Notes: generated from the letters alone by a model not told the origin. Numbered from the stretch's first letter, positions 8,807 through 17,773 are shown. The stretch: 64,000 nucleotides of DNA from Flavobacterium crocinum (GCF_003122385.1 NZ_CP029255.1:4960001-5024000); one strand, 5' to 3'. Made by a program: numbers and translations.

Positions 8807-9478
8807 ATGAGGGATGCCTACGATAAATTATTTGAACATATTGAAAAAGATCTTTTTTTTAAAAACAGTATAGATGATATTATTTATATCGAAATGGATA
8901 AGATTGATTCTAACTGGGATAATCTAAAAAAAGATGTTTTTGGAAATAATACAATTTATATCCGGGGATATGGTCGTGATGCACAAAAAACGAAATACTT
9001 TATTGCTCTTTATAAACATCTTTTTGGAAATGAAAAAATAATAAAAGACGCTACAAATAATGCTCAACCAACCAAACTAATTAAATGTCATACCAATTAT
9101 TGCAAAAAAACTAAAGATGGAAAAAATGGAAAAGAACTGATAAGAAATTATCAAATTTCTCACCTTTTCGGAAGAACAAAAAATCCTCTTTTGTTTAATT
9201 GTGCCTGGAATATAGCATATATTCCTAAATATTTGGATCCATTTACTGGCCATGAGACACAAGGAGAATATAGTTCCGAATTTAAAGGATTACTTTTACC
9301 TGTATTAAAACAAAAATTTGATTTTTATATAAAAGATTACAATCAACTTATTGAAGATAAAGTTCTCAATAAAATTGATTATTCTTTAAAAGAAGTAAAA
9401 AAAGATTTTAAAATGAATAACACAGAATTTAAACGTTTTGAACAAGATGCAAAAAATGAACTGGCATTAATCCTCTAA
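8807..9478 (+). CDS. HNH-like protein, possible nuclease
   Basis: A 223-residue soluble protein without signal peptide. Residues 114-149 contain ISH, GRTKNP, AWNIAYIP and DPFTGHE, giving H119, N135 and H149 in an order and spacing like an HNH (beta-beta-alpha metal) nuclease. C94 and C99 precede this and could bind zinc. The C-terminal 60 residues are Lys/Glu-rich helix. The HNH reading is inferred from residue spacing and would need a profile search. A structural zinc fold without catalysis is the alternative. It lies between two lipoprotein genes with no restriction methylase nearby. Confidence 0.55.
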   Translation: MRDAYDKLFEHIEKDLFFKNSIDDIIYIEMDKIDSNWDNLKKDVFGNNTIYIRGYGRDAQKTKYFIALYKHLFGNEKIIKDATNNAQPTKLIKCHTNYCKKTKDGKNGKELIRNYQISHLFGRTKNPLLFNCAWNIAYIPKYLDPFTGHETQGEYSSEFKGLLLPVLKQKFDFYIKDYNQLIEDKVLNKIDYSLKEVKKDFKMNNTEFKRFEQDAKNELALIL

Positions 9479-9532
9479 TATTTCTTCATTTATGTTCTCG
9501 ATTATTCCAGATCGCTTAAAATAAGTTTATTC

Positions 9533-10059
9533 ATGAAAAAACTAAATCTTATCTTTTGGTCATATTACTTGCTTCCTGCAGTAGCGATGAAAATCCGACA
9601 CCAACTCCTGAGCCTTTAACTTTTGATGAAAATTTATTGCTCAAAACCTGGACTTATGATACTATATTATTTGAAGGAACTCTTTATGCTTACAATCATA
9701 ATCCTGATTGTCAAAAGGATCGTTTTGTTTTTAGAAACAATGAAGGACAAGTGTATCAATATGATGAAGTATATTTTACCAATACTTATTGTACGGGTAA
9801 TCAAACGATATTAACATGGAAACCTGTAGCTGATCATATTGATTTTTATTGGGATACAGTCAAAATCGACGAATATAAAATAATTTCTTTAACCAAAGAT
9901 CATTTCACTTTTGCTATTGACAGAGATATGGATAATGATGGTAAAAAAGAACATTTAGTCGTAACTGCAATACCAGATGCAGCTTTTAATTCTTCTAAAA
10001 TTACAAGCAACAAAAAATCAAACTTAAAAACATTTGCAATTAAATTACCTTTAAAATAG
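9533..10059 (+). pseudogene. Small lipoprotein gene with a frameshift in its signal peptide
   Basis: ATG 9533 opens MKKLNLIF, a good lipoprotein signal start, but this frame runs past the T4 tract at 9554-9557 into unrelated codons and stops. The frame one base off starts with VILLASCSSDEN, a perfect lipobox, and continues about 160 residues to 10059. Adding one T to the T4 run would join them into one normal lipoprotein. The mature part is acidic, with CQKD and YCTG cysteines and a DxDxDG-like DRDMDNDGKK site near the C-terminus. If the base is real, only a TTG start at 9556 without basic residues is left. Either a sequencing error, a decayed gene, or a slippage site. Confidence 0.75.
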
Positions 10060-10167
10060 AGAGAAAATACAATCTGAACGTTAAAGACTTTATGGAAGTC
10101 ATAATTATAATCAGAAAGATTAAAGACCAAACATATTCAAATTTTAATTAAGATAATTTTAAAAAAA

Positions 10168-10512
10168 ATGAGCAGATTTAATTTTAGTAATAAAAAATTC
10201 GCACTAATTCAGAATTCAGATAACGGACAAGTAAATACTGAAACTGTTTTTAATTATAATCAGGAAGAAAATCTTGTAACTGCTGACTATTTTGGAGGAA
10301 CAATCAAATACGGGAAAATTATTGCTGATTTAAAAGACAGTGAACTCCATATGCTTTATCAATGTCTAACGACAGATAACCAGCTAAAAGCCGGTAAAGC
10401 AATTGCACAAATTACGTTAACCGAAAACAACAAAATAAAATTATCCCTAGATTGGGAATGGTTGACAAATGGAAACGAAAAAGGAAAATCTGAATATATC
10501 GAAATTGATTAA
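10168..10512 (+). CDS. Small beta-rich protein, 114 aa
   Basis: A soluble protein made of alternating strands: NKKFALIQNSDNG, TVFNYNQEENLVTADYFGGTI, YGKIIADLKDSELHMLYQCL and a C-terminal LSLDWEWL. I recall relatives in Bacteroidetes labelled N-acetylglutamate synthase, which the sequence does not support: there is no acetyl-CoA site and it is far too short. A lipocalin-like ligand-binding fold fits the repeated beta hairpins better but is inference. It converges on the cupin gene with a 2-bp gap and no terminator between. Confidence 0.65.
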   Translation: MSRFNFSNKKFALIQNSDNGQVNTETVFNYNQEENLVTADYFGGTIKYGKIIADLKDSELHMLYQCLTTDNQLKAGKAIAQITLTENNKIKLSLDWEWLTNGNEKGKSEYIEID

Positions 10513-10514
10513 AA

Positions 10515-10952
10515 CTATCTCAAATCTTTTTTTATTACCAAATACTTTAAATCTGTCTTTCCTGCATTACTAATTCCGTGCTCCGCATTTGGAGGACAAT
10601 AAAAACTAGTATTTGGGCCAGCTGTAACTTTTTCTCCGTTTAAGAAAAATTCAGCAGTTCCTTCTAAGATATAGAAGAATTCTTCTTCGGGATGATGATG
10701 TGGTGCGTGCGTTGATTTTCCAGGTTCAACAATACTCATCTTTAATGTGTTTTCCTGAGTAAAATCTTTATCTGCAAACCAATATTGATATCCTACTTTG
10801 GTTTTCTTTGCTTTGTCCAGTTCAAAATGATTGACACAGTTCTCGATTGTATATTGAGGCTGTGCAGTTTCCTTTTTGGTTTCTTGTGCAAAGGTTATTT
10901 GTTGCAAAAATAAAATTGCAAGGGTGGTTTTTATAGTAGTTAGTGTCTTCAT
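10515..10952 (-). CDS. Secreted cupin-domain protein
   Basis: 145 residues from the ATG at 10952, chosen because it opens a clean signal peptide (MKTLTTIKTT, then LFLQQITFAQ). A longer frame to 11084 has no matching features. The mature protein is one cupin. Motif 1 is HAPHHHPEEEFFYILEG, carrying the metal ligands (three His and one Glu), and motif 2 is PPNAEHGISN. It should be a periplasmic small beta-barrel that binds a metal and perhaps a sugar or small acid. Substrate unknown. Transcribed away from the repeat array. Confidence 0.85.
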   Translation of the reverse strand: MKTLTTIKTTLAILFLQQITFAQETKKETAQPQYTIENCVNHFELDKAKKTKVGYQYWFADKDFTQENTLKMSIVEPGKSTHAPHHHPEEEFFYILEGTAEFFLNGEKVTAGPNTSFYCPPNAEHGISNAGKTDLKYLVIKKDLR

Positions 10953-11040
10953 TTTTTTTGTAATGTTACGAAAAATATCAATACGGCTAATTGCAACGAT
11001 GTTTTTATGATAATAAAGAAGTAGAATTAAAAATGAAAAT

Positions 11041-12233
11041 GTGTCGTTCCTATGGAACTCTCTCTCAAGATAACAATTACTCATCCAACGGATTGAAATC
11101 CGTTGCTACAATATATTTCATTCCTAACGGAATTTTTACCGCAAGAAAAAGCCATAGGCTCGACACATATGGTAGGGCTGGATTTTAATCCAGTTATTCA
11201 GAATCCAACCATTTAAAAAAGATCTATAGGATAAAACATATTTAGACGTATTTTAAATATGTGTCGTTCCTACGGAACTCTTTCATCATGACGATCACTC
11301 ATTCAACGGATTAAAATCCGTTGCTACAATATATTTCATTCCTAACGGAATTTTTACCGCAAGAAAGAGCCATAGGCTCGACACATATGGTAGGGCTGGA
11401 TTTTAATCCAGTTATTCAGAATCCAACCATTTAAAAAAGATCCAGAGGATCGAAACATATTTTAGAAACATTTTTATATGTGCCGTTCCTACGGAACTCT
11501 TTCATCATGACGATCACTCATCCAACGGATTAAAATCCGTTGCTACAATATCTCCCTTCCTAAAGGAATTTCCACAGCAATAAAGAGCCATTGGCTCGAT
11601 ACATATTGTAGGGCTGGATTTTAATCCAGTTATTCAGAATCCAACCATTTAAAAAAGATCCAGAGGATCGAAACATTTTTTAGAAACATTTTTATATGTG
11701 CCGTTCCTACGGAACTCTTTCATCATGACGATCACTCATCCAACGGATTAAAATCCGTTGCTACAATATCTTCCATTCCTAAAGGAATTTCCACAGCAAT
11801 AAAGAGCCATTGGCTCGATACATATGGTAGGGCTGGATTTTAATCCAGTTATTCAGAATTCAACCATTTAAAAAAGATCCAGAGGATCGAAACATATTTT
11901 AGAAACATTTTTATATGTGCCATTCCTACGGAACTCTTTCATCATGACAATTATTCATTCAACGGATTGAAATCCGTTGCTACAATCTCTTCCATTCCTA
12001 ACGGAATTTTTACCGCAAGAAAGAGCCATAGGCTCGACACATATTGTAGGGCTGGATTTTAATCCAGTTATTCAGAATCCAACCATTTAAAAAAGATCCA
12101 AAAGATCGAAACATATTTGATACGCATTTTTTATATGTGCCGTCCCTATGGAATTCTTTTATTTTAATAATTACTCATTCAACGGATTGAAATCCGTTGT
12201 TACAATATATCTCCATTCCTAAAGGAATTATTC
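11041..12233 (+). repeat. Tandem array of 219-bp multi-hairpin units (REP-like)
   Basis: Five full units begin at 11041, 11261, 11480, 11698 and 11917 (220, 219, 218, 219 and 220 bp). A sixth, cut off near 12233, begins at 12137. Each unit holds the same ordered small palindromes: GTTCC-tac-GGAAC, CAACGGATT-AA-AATCCGTTG, ATTCCtaa-GGAAT, GAGCC-ata-GGCTC, CTGGATT-TT-AATCCAG and GATCC-aga-GGATC. Longer pairs enclose them: ATATGTGTCG with CGACACATAT, and CTACAATAT with ATATTGTAG. No convincing ORF runs through. Changes often occur in both arms of a palindrome, which suggests selection on pairing or hairpin-templated correction. The whole 1583-bp gap 10953-12535 is this array plus the element at 12279. 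Confidence 0.93.
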
Positions 12234-12238
12234 GCACT

Positions 12239-12254
12239 AAACTTTGTCAAAGTT
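12239..12254. repeat. Short hairpin closing the array
   Basis: AACTTTG-T-CAAAGTT, a near loop-free 7-bp palindrome just after the last array unit. Its borders separate the array from the structured element that follows. Confidence 0.5.
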
Positions 12255-12278
12255 CTAATAAAAAATATACTTTCTCTC

Positions 12279-12350
12279 CTAGCCCTGATCGAAACGGCAT
12301 CCTTTTGTGGTGGGGTTCACCACAAAAGATATAGTGGAGAGCAGGACAAA
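12279..12350 (+). ncRNA. Structured flavobacterial intergenic element
   Basis: An 11-bp perfect stem, CTTTTGTGGTG (12302-12312) with CACCACAAAAG (12318-12328), sits inside conserved-looking flanks AGCCCTGATCGAAACGGCAT and GTGGAGAGCAGGAC. The outer CCTG/CAGG can pair. I recall near-identical flanks around variable stems in many Flavobacterium intergenic regions. It may correspond to the Flavo-1 RNA class, but I could not check this, and orientation is uncertain. Confidence 0.45.
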
Positions 12351-12470
12351 ACGTTCTTAAAAACCGAAAAACATTCTGCTCCTGAAAAATATTAAAAGCA
12401 AAAACATCAGTAAAATCAAACCTTTTCAATCAATCTATGGTACGATAAGAAAATATTATGATAAATATAT

Positions 12471-12500
12471 TTTGTAATTCGAAAAACCGCCATACATTTG
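12471..12500 (+). promoter_or_regulatory. tetR promoter (TTTG, 18 bp, TACATTTG)
   Basis: A -33 TTTG at 12471-12474 and an exact -7 TACATTTG at 12493-12500 have 18 bp between them, the usual Bacteroidetes spacing. The TetR operator begins 3 bp after the -7 box, over the expected transcription start, so the repressor would block its own gene. Confidence 0.7.
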
Positions 12501-12502
12501 CC

Positions 12503-12513
12503 TAACAGTGTTA
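12503..12513. promoter_or_regulatory. TetR operator copy 1 (TAACAGTGTTA)
   Basis: Perfect 11-bp palindrome at the start site of tetR. The same motif recurs four times between tetR and the efflux adaptor gene, pointing to a shared repressor, most simply the adjacent TetR protein. Confidence 0.7.
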
Positions 12514-12535
12514 AACGATTTAATACTTGAATACA

Positions 12536-13129
12536 ATGGCTAGCAAAGATCGAATTTTAAGACAAAAAGAAGAGACAAGAAATAATATTCTTGGCGCTGC
12601 TTATGATATCGTAAAAGATGAAGGCTGGAATGGTTTGAGTATGCGTAAAATTGCCGACAGAATCGAATATACTGCTCCTATTATTTATGAATATTTCTCG
12701 AATAAAGAAGCAATTTTAGAAGAACTGACCGGTAAAGGTTTCGTTAAACTGACTAAAGAGTTACAGACTGCAATAGACAAGTTTGAAAAACCCGAAGATC
12801 AATTGGAAGCCATGTGGATGACTTACTGGGACTTCGCTTTTACTAATACTGAAATGTATCAACTGATGTTTGGTGTTCAAATGACTTGCTGTGCACAACG
12901 ATGTTCGGCTCAGGAGGGACCTTACAAATTATTTACTCAGGTAATTGCTGAAGTAATGAAAGACAGCAATCCGAGTCAAGATATCATAAAACAAAAGTAC
13001 TTCACTTTCTTTTCTGTTATTCATGGTTTAATTGCCATCAACATCATTAACAAAAGTGATATTTTAGAAACAATTAATGCTCAAATTTTGAAAGATGCCA
13101 TTGGTGGTATCATCAAATCCATACAATAA
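12536..13129 (+). CDS. TetR/AcrR-family repressor of the efflux operon
   Basis: 197 residues from ATG 12536. A TTG three codons earlier is less likely. The N-terminal TetR HTH runs from about 10 to 55, with IADRIEYTAPIIYEYFSNKE as the recognition helix region. The C-terminal ligand-binding domain is helical and includes a Cys cluster, MTCCAQRCSAQEG near 119-131, that might respond to thiol-reactive compounds or metal. It precedes an adaptor/RND/outer-membrane-factor operon in the same direction, and its putative operators lie on both sides. Autoregulation plus pump repression is the likely circuit. Confidence 0.92.
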   Translation: MASKDRILRQKEETRNNILGAAYDIVKDEGWNGLSMRKIADRIEYTAPIIYEYFSNKEAILEELTGKGFVKLTKELQTAIDKFEKPEDQLEAMWMTYWDFAFTNTEMYQLMFGVQMTCCAQRCSAQEGPYKLFTQVIAEVMKDSNPSQDIIKQKYFTFFSVIHGLIAINIINKSDILETINAQILKDAIGGIIKSIQ

Positions 13130-13148
13130 AAAAATTTTCAATTTTACT

Positions 13149-13354
13149 TAACAGTGTAAAATGATTTAAACGGGATAACATAGAATCCTTTTTTTTATAA
13201 CTTTCACTTAACACTGTTAGAAAATTTAATTAAAGTAATAAAACTCTTTTTTTAGACTTTTACTTAACACCGTTAAATATTTTAATACTGATTTAAGAAC
13301 AGAATTGAAAATGATTAAAGTTTGGAGTTTGTGCACTTTTACTTAACAATGTTA
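13149..13354. promoter_or_regulatory. Four TetR operator copies upstream of the efflux operon
   Basis: Copies at 13149-13159 (TAACAGTGTAA, one mismatch), 13209-13219 (TAACACTGTTA, perfect), 13265-13275 (TAACACCGTTA, one mismatch) and 13344-13354 (TAACAATGTTA, perfect). Spacings are 60, 56 and 79 bp. Each is preceded by TTTNACT and followed by AT-rich sequence ending TTTAA, so the region 13130-13370 looks like a degenerate 60-bp tandem duplication of an operator module. Confidence 0.75.
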
Positions 13355-13444
13355 GATAATTTAATTCAATTAAATATGAATCCCGAGAATGCCAGAATGC
13401 CCAAAGAATTAATCCGAGAAAATGTTCAACCAATTAAAACCACA

Positions 13445-14593
13445 ATGAAAATGAAAAATGTAATTATAACCAGTTTTATTCTGGCCCTAGTACTAAGCAG
13501 CTGTGCTGATAAAAATCAGGCGCCAACTGCTCCGCCTCCACCGGTTTTACCAGTATTGGCTATCACGAGTGCAAACACTACTACAGACAATGAATATCCT
13601 GCTTCTATACAAGGAACTGTTGACGTTGAGATTCGTCCGCAGGTAAGCGGAAACCTTGACAGAATTTTTGTCGACGAAGGGGCTTATGTAAGCAAAGGAC
13701 AGACTTTATTTAAAATCAATGAGCGTCCGTTTCGTGAGCAGTTAAACAATGCTTTGGCTAGTCTTCATGCAGCTGAAGCGGCTTTGATCAACGCCAACTT
13801 AGAAGTTGATAAACTGACTCCGCTTGTACAAAACAAAGTAGTTTCTGATTATCAGTTAAAAACAGCTAAAGCTTCTCAGAAAATCGCAGCAGCGAATATC
13901 GAACAGGCAAAAGCGATGGTTGGTTCTGCAAAAATCAACTTAGGATATACAAATGTAACAGCTCCAGTAAGCGGCTACATTGGAAGATTGCCTAAAAAAC
14001 AAGGAAGTTTAGTTTCTGCTTCAGATATTGAGCCTTTAACTACACTTTCAGATGTTCACGAAGTATTTGCTTATTTCTCTTTAAGTGAAACGGATTTCAT
14101 CAACTTTAAATCGAAATACGCTGGAAACTCTTTAGGAGATAAAATCAAAAAACTGCCTCCGGTTAACTTGATTTTAGCTGATAATACTGATTATCCAAAA
14201 ACCGGAAAAATCGATATGGTTGACGGTCAGTTTGATAAAACTACTGGTGCCATCACTCTTAGAGCGACTTTCCCAAATGCAAACGGAACGCTTCGTTCTG
14301 GAAACACAGGAAGAATCCGTTTAGGATTAAATCATGACGATGCGATTTTGGTTCCGCAGTCGGCTACAGTTGAAATGCAGGACAAAGTATTTGTATTTAC
14401 TGTAGGCAAAGACAACAAAGTAACCAAAATGCCTATTACAGTTGTGGGTAAAAGCGGAACTAATTATTTAATTAAAGAAGGTGTAAAAACAGGCGACCAA
14501 ATCGTATTAAGCGGTATTGACAAGCTTCAGGACGGACAAGCGATTCAGCCTGAAAAATCAACTAAAGTTGCCGAAGTAACTAATCAAAAATAA
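13445..14593 (+). CDS. Efflux RND periplasmic adaptor subunit (AcrA/MexE type)
   Basis: 382 residues from ATG 13445, chosen because it opens a lipoprotein signal (lipobox LVLSSC, Cys20). A longer frame from 13322 would run through an operator copy. The mature protein starts with a Pro-rich linker, then a lipoyl half-motif (VEIRPQVSGNLDRIFVDEG), an alpha-helical hairpin at about 105-165, the second lipoyl half (NVTAPVSGYIGRLP), a beta barrel and a membrane-proximal domain. It links the inner-membrane pump to the outer-membrane channel. The pump gene follows after 12 bp. Confidence 0.95.
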   Translation: MKMKNVIITSFILALVLSSCADKNQAPTAPPPPVLPVLAITSANTTTDNEYPASIQGTVDVEIRPQVSGNLDRIFVDEGAYVSKGQTLFKINERPFREQLNNALASLHAAEAALINANLEVDKLTPLVQNKVVSDYQLKTAKASQKIAAANIEQAKAMVGSAKINLGYTNVTAPVSGYIGRLPKKQGSLVSASDIEPLTTLSDVHEVFAYFSLSETDFINFKSKYAGNSLGDKIKKLPPVNLILADNTDYPKTGKIDMVDGQFDKTTGAITLRATFPNANGTLRSGNTGRIRLGLNHDDAILVPQSATVEMQDKVFVFTVGKDNKVTKMPITVVGKSGTNYLIKEGVKTGDQIVLSGIDKLQDGQAIQPEKSTKVAEVTNQK

Positions 14594-14605
14594 TTCTAAA
14601 ACACA

Positions 14606-17600
14606 ATGTTCAAAATATTTATACAAAGACCTGTACTTGCAACCGTAATTTCCATTTTATTGGTCATTCTGGGGGTATTAGGTTTAACTAAACTGCCTTT
14701 ACAACAGTTTCCTGATATTGCGCCTCCATCGGTTTTGGTAACGGCGGTATATCCGGGAGCCAACGCAGAAACGGTTTTACGTTCTGTGGCGCCTTCTCTG
14801 GAAGAGTCTATAAATGGTGTAGAAAACATGACTTATATGAGTTCTACTGCCAGTAACGATGGTACTTTGGCGATTACTGTTTTCTTTAAATTAGGAACAG
14901 ATGCCGATCAGGCTGCGGTAAACGTGCAAAACCGTGTAGCACAAGCGACAAGCCAATTGCCTGCAGAGGTTGTACAGCAAGGTGTGATCACGGCAAAGCA
15001 ACAGAACTCTTTCATCATGGCCATCGGTATGTACACGGATGATGAAGCAAAATACGATCAGACTTTTGTTGCCAACTATGCGCAAATTAATATTATTCCG
15101 GAATTAAAACGTATTCCGGGTGTAGGTTCTGCCAGTATTTTTGGTGGTGTAAAAGACTACTCTATGCGTGTTTGGTTAAACCCAACACAAATGGCAACTC
15201 ATAATGTTACACCAAGTGAAGTTATGGGGGCAATTCAGGACAAAAGTTTGGAAGCGGCTCCGGGGAAATTTGGAGAGCGAAGCAAAGAAGTTTTTGAATA
15301 CGTTATTAAATACAAAGGTAAACTTACTAAACCAGAAGATTATCAAAATATCGCGATTCGTTCCAACGCAGACGGTTCTGTTCTTCGTTTGAAAGATGTA
15401 GCGAGAGTTGAATTGGGTGCTTACTCTTACAACAGTTTAACTCGTCTGAATGGTAAAAAAGGAATTGTAATTGGTGTGATTCAGTTAGCAGGTTCTAACT
15501 CGAATGATATTCAGATTGCAATCAATAAAATGATGGAAAAAGCTTCTAAAGATTTTCCAAAAGGCATTAAACACAATATATTTTACAGTACAAAAGTTTC
15601 TCTTGATCAATCTATCGAACAAGTTGAACATACTTTGATCGAAGCTTTTATCCTTGTATTTATTGTGGTATTTATTTTCCTTCAGGATTTTAGATCAACT
15701 TTAATCCCGGCTATTGCTGTACCTGTAGCAATTTTAGGAACGTTCTTCTTCATGCAGTTATTCGGATTCTCGATCAACCTTTTGACGCTTTTCGCATTAA
15801 TTCTGGCGATTGGTATTGTGGTCGATGATGCCATTGTGGTAGTCGAAGCGGTGCATGCGAAAATGGAGCATAAACGTTTGTCTCCAAAAATCGCAACCCA
15901 TGAAGCAATGCACGAAATAACGGGTGCTATTATCTCGATTACGCTGGTAATGGCTGCTGTATTCCTGCCGGTTGGTTTTATGGAAGGCTCAACAGGAGTT
16001 TTCTATCGTCAGTTTGCCTTTACGATGGCAATCGCCATTGTAATTTCGGCTGTAAATGCCTTAACATTGAGTCCGGCTCTTGCTGCATTATTCTTAAAAG
16101 ATAATCACGGATCTAACGATCACGATGCACCGTACAAGAAAAAAGGATTTAAAGAAAAATTCTTTACCGCTTTTAACAGCAGTTTTGAATCGTTGACAAA
16201 TCGTTATACAGGCGGACTTAAATTCTTAATCAGAAGAAAATGGTTAAGTTTAGGCGGATTAGCATTAATTACTGCTGCCACTATTTTGATGGTAAAAACA
16301 ACTCCTGCAGGGTTTATTCCAACAGAAGATCAAGGATTTATTGCGATTGCCGTAAATACGCCATCTGGAACATCTTTAGATGGAACGCAGAAAGTTATGA
16401 CAGAAGCGGAGAATACTTTAAGAGGTTTAGACGCTTCAAGATTCGTAACAGCGATTTCAGGTTTCAACTTATTGACCAATTCAACAAGTCCATCTTCTGC
16501 GGTTGTATTCGTATTGCTTAAGCCAAACGAAGAACGCGGAGAAGTAAAAAACATTGACGAAATCATGAATCAGGTTCGCGGTAAACTTGGATCCATTTCA
16601 GGAGGAAGTTTCTTCGTATTCAGTTTCCCAACAGTTCCTGGATTTAGTAACGTTGAGGCTTTGGATTTGGTTCTTCAAGATAAAACGGGAGGAAAACTGG
16701 ATAAATTCAGTGGAATCTCTCAGAATTTTATCGGCGAATTAATGAAGCGTCCGGAAATTGCAGTTGCCTTTACCTCTTTCAAAGCCGATTATCCACAATT
16801 GCAATTGGAAGTTAACGACGAAAAAGCAAATCAATTGGGAGTTAATGTAAAAGACATTTTACAAACCATGCAGGCTTATTTTGGTAGTGCTCAGGCATCA
16901 GACTTTAATCGATTTGGTAAATATTACCGTGTTGTAGTTCAAGCCGATATCGATGACAGAGCCGATCCAACTGCAATTGACAGAGTCTTTGTAAAAAACA
17001 AAACAGGCGAAATGGTGCCAATAAATACTTTAGTGAAACTAACCCGTATTTATGGTTCTGAAACCGCTTCCAGATACAATTTATTTAATTCAATTTCGAT
17101 TAATGCCATTCCGAAACCTGGATTTAGTTCCGGAGATGCCATTAAAGCCATTGAAGAAGTAGCAGCACAACAATTACCTGCAGGTTACGGGTTTGAATTC
17201 TCGGGCCAAACTCGTGAGGAGATTTCTTCCGGAGGTCAGTCGGCTACAATTTTCTTACTGTGTTTGATATTCATTTATTTCCTACTTGCTGCACAGTATG
17301 AGAGTTATATCCTTCCTCTAGCGGTTATTTTATCAATCCCTGCAGGTATTTTTGGAGTATTCGTTGCTATTGGTTTAACTGGAATCGAAAACAATATTTA
17401 TGTACAAGTTGCACTTGTCATGCTGATCGGACTGCTTGCTAAAAATGCCATTTTGATTGTGGAATTTGCGGCGCAGCGAAGAAGATCAGGACAAGGTTTA
17501 GTAGCAGCTTCAATCATGGCAGCAAAATTACGTTTGCGACCAATTATCATGACGTCTCTTGCTTTTGTGGTTGGTTTAGTACCAATGATGAGTGCCAAAG

Positions 17601-17770
17601 GTCCATCAGCACAAGGTAACCACTCCATCAGTATTGGGGCAGCCGGAGGTATGCTTTCAGGAGTAATTCTAGGTTTGTTTATCATTCCTGTTTTATTCAT
17701 CATCTTCCAGCATTTACAAGAAAAAGTGAGCGGGAAACCAATCGCTGTAATTCATAACGAAGAAAAATAA
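14606..17770 (+). CDS. RND multidrug efflux transporter (AcrB/MexF, HAE1 type)
   Basis: 1054 residues, full length. It is a trimeric inner-membrane pump exporting hydrophobic and amphiphilic compounds with proton energy. TM1 is at 10-28, the two periplasmic porter halves follow, and TM4 holds the proton-relay pair D407-D408 in GIVVDDAIVVVEA, at the same positions as E. coli AcrB. The final TM cluster ends near 1035. It sits 12 bp after the adaptor gene and 3 bp before a small membrane-protein ORF, inside the TetR-controlled operon. Confidence 0.96.
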   Translation: MFKIFIQRPVLATVISILLVILGVLGLTKLPLQQFPDIAPPSVLVTAVYPGANAETVLRSVAPSLEESINGVENMTYMSSTASNDGTLAITVFFKLGTDADQAAVNVQNRVAQATSQLPAEVVQQGVITAKQQNSFIMAIGMYTDDEAKYDQTFVANYAQINIIPELKRIPGVGSASIFGGVKDYSMRVWLNPTQMATHNVTPSEVMGAIQDKSLEAAPGKFGERSKEVFEYVIKYKGKLTKPEDYQNIAIRSNADGSVLRLKDVARVELGAYSYNSLTRLNGKKGIVIGVIQLAGSNSNDIQIAINKMMEKASKDFPKGIKHNIFYSTKVSLDQSIEQVEHTLIEAFILVFIVVFIFLQDFRSTLIPAIAVPVAILGTFFFMQLFGFSINLLTLFALILAIGIVVDDAIVVVEAVHAKMEHKRLSPKIATHEAMHEITGAIISITLVMAAVFLPVGFMEGSTGVFYRQFAFTMAIAIVISAVNALTLSPALAALFLKDNHGSNDHDAPYKKKGFKEKFFTAFNSSFESLTNRYTGGLKFLIRRKWLSLGGLALITAATILMVKTTPAGFIPTEDQGFIAIAVNTPSGTSLDGTQKVMTEAENTLRGLDASRFVTAISGFNLLTNSTSPSSAVVFVLLKPNEERGEVKNIDEIMNQVRGKLGSISGGSFFVFSFPTVPGFSNVEALDLVLQDKTGGKLDKFSGISQNFIGELMKRPEIAVAFTSFKADYPQLQLEVNDEKANQLGVNVKDILQTMQAYFGSAQASDFNRFGKYYRVVVQADIDDRADPTAIDRVFVKNKTGEMVPINTLVKLTRIYGSETASRYNLFNSISINAIPKPGFSSGDAIKAIEEVAAQQLPAGYGFEFSGQTREEISSGGQSATIFLLCLIFIYFLLAAQYESYILPLAVILSIPAGIFGVFVAIGLTGIENNIYVQVALVMLIGLLAKNAILIVEFAAQRRRSGQGLVAASIMAAKLRLRPIIMTSLAFVVGLVPMMSAKGPSAQGNHSISIGAAGGMLSGVILGLFIIPVLFIIFQHLQEKVSGKPIAVIHNEEK

Positions 17771-17773
17771 TAA

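Noticed and set aside
10168..10512. N-acetylglutamate synthase
   Set aside because: A label I recall for relatives, but there is no acetyltransferase motif and the length is far too short.
10953..11084. Longer N-terminus for the cupin protein
   Set aside because: 44 extra residues without family features hide a clear signal peptide that begins at 10952.
11041..12233. CRISPR array
   Set aside because: Units are 219 bp and the parts between palindromes are repeated as well. There are no unique spacers and no cas genes.
13322..13444. Longer N-terminus for the efflux adaptor
   Set aside because: It would run through a TetR operator and put a lipobox at residue 61, whereas the ATG at 13445 gives a normal lipoprotein signal.
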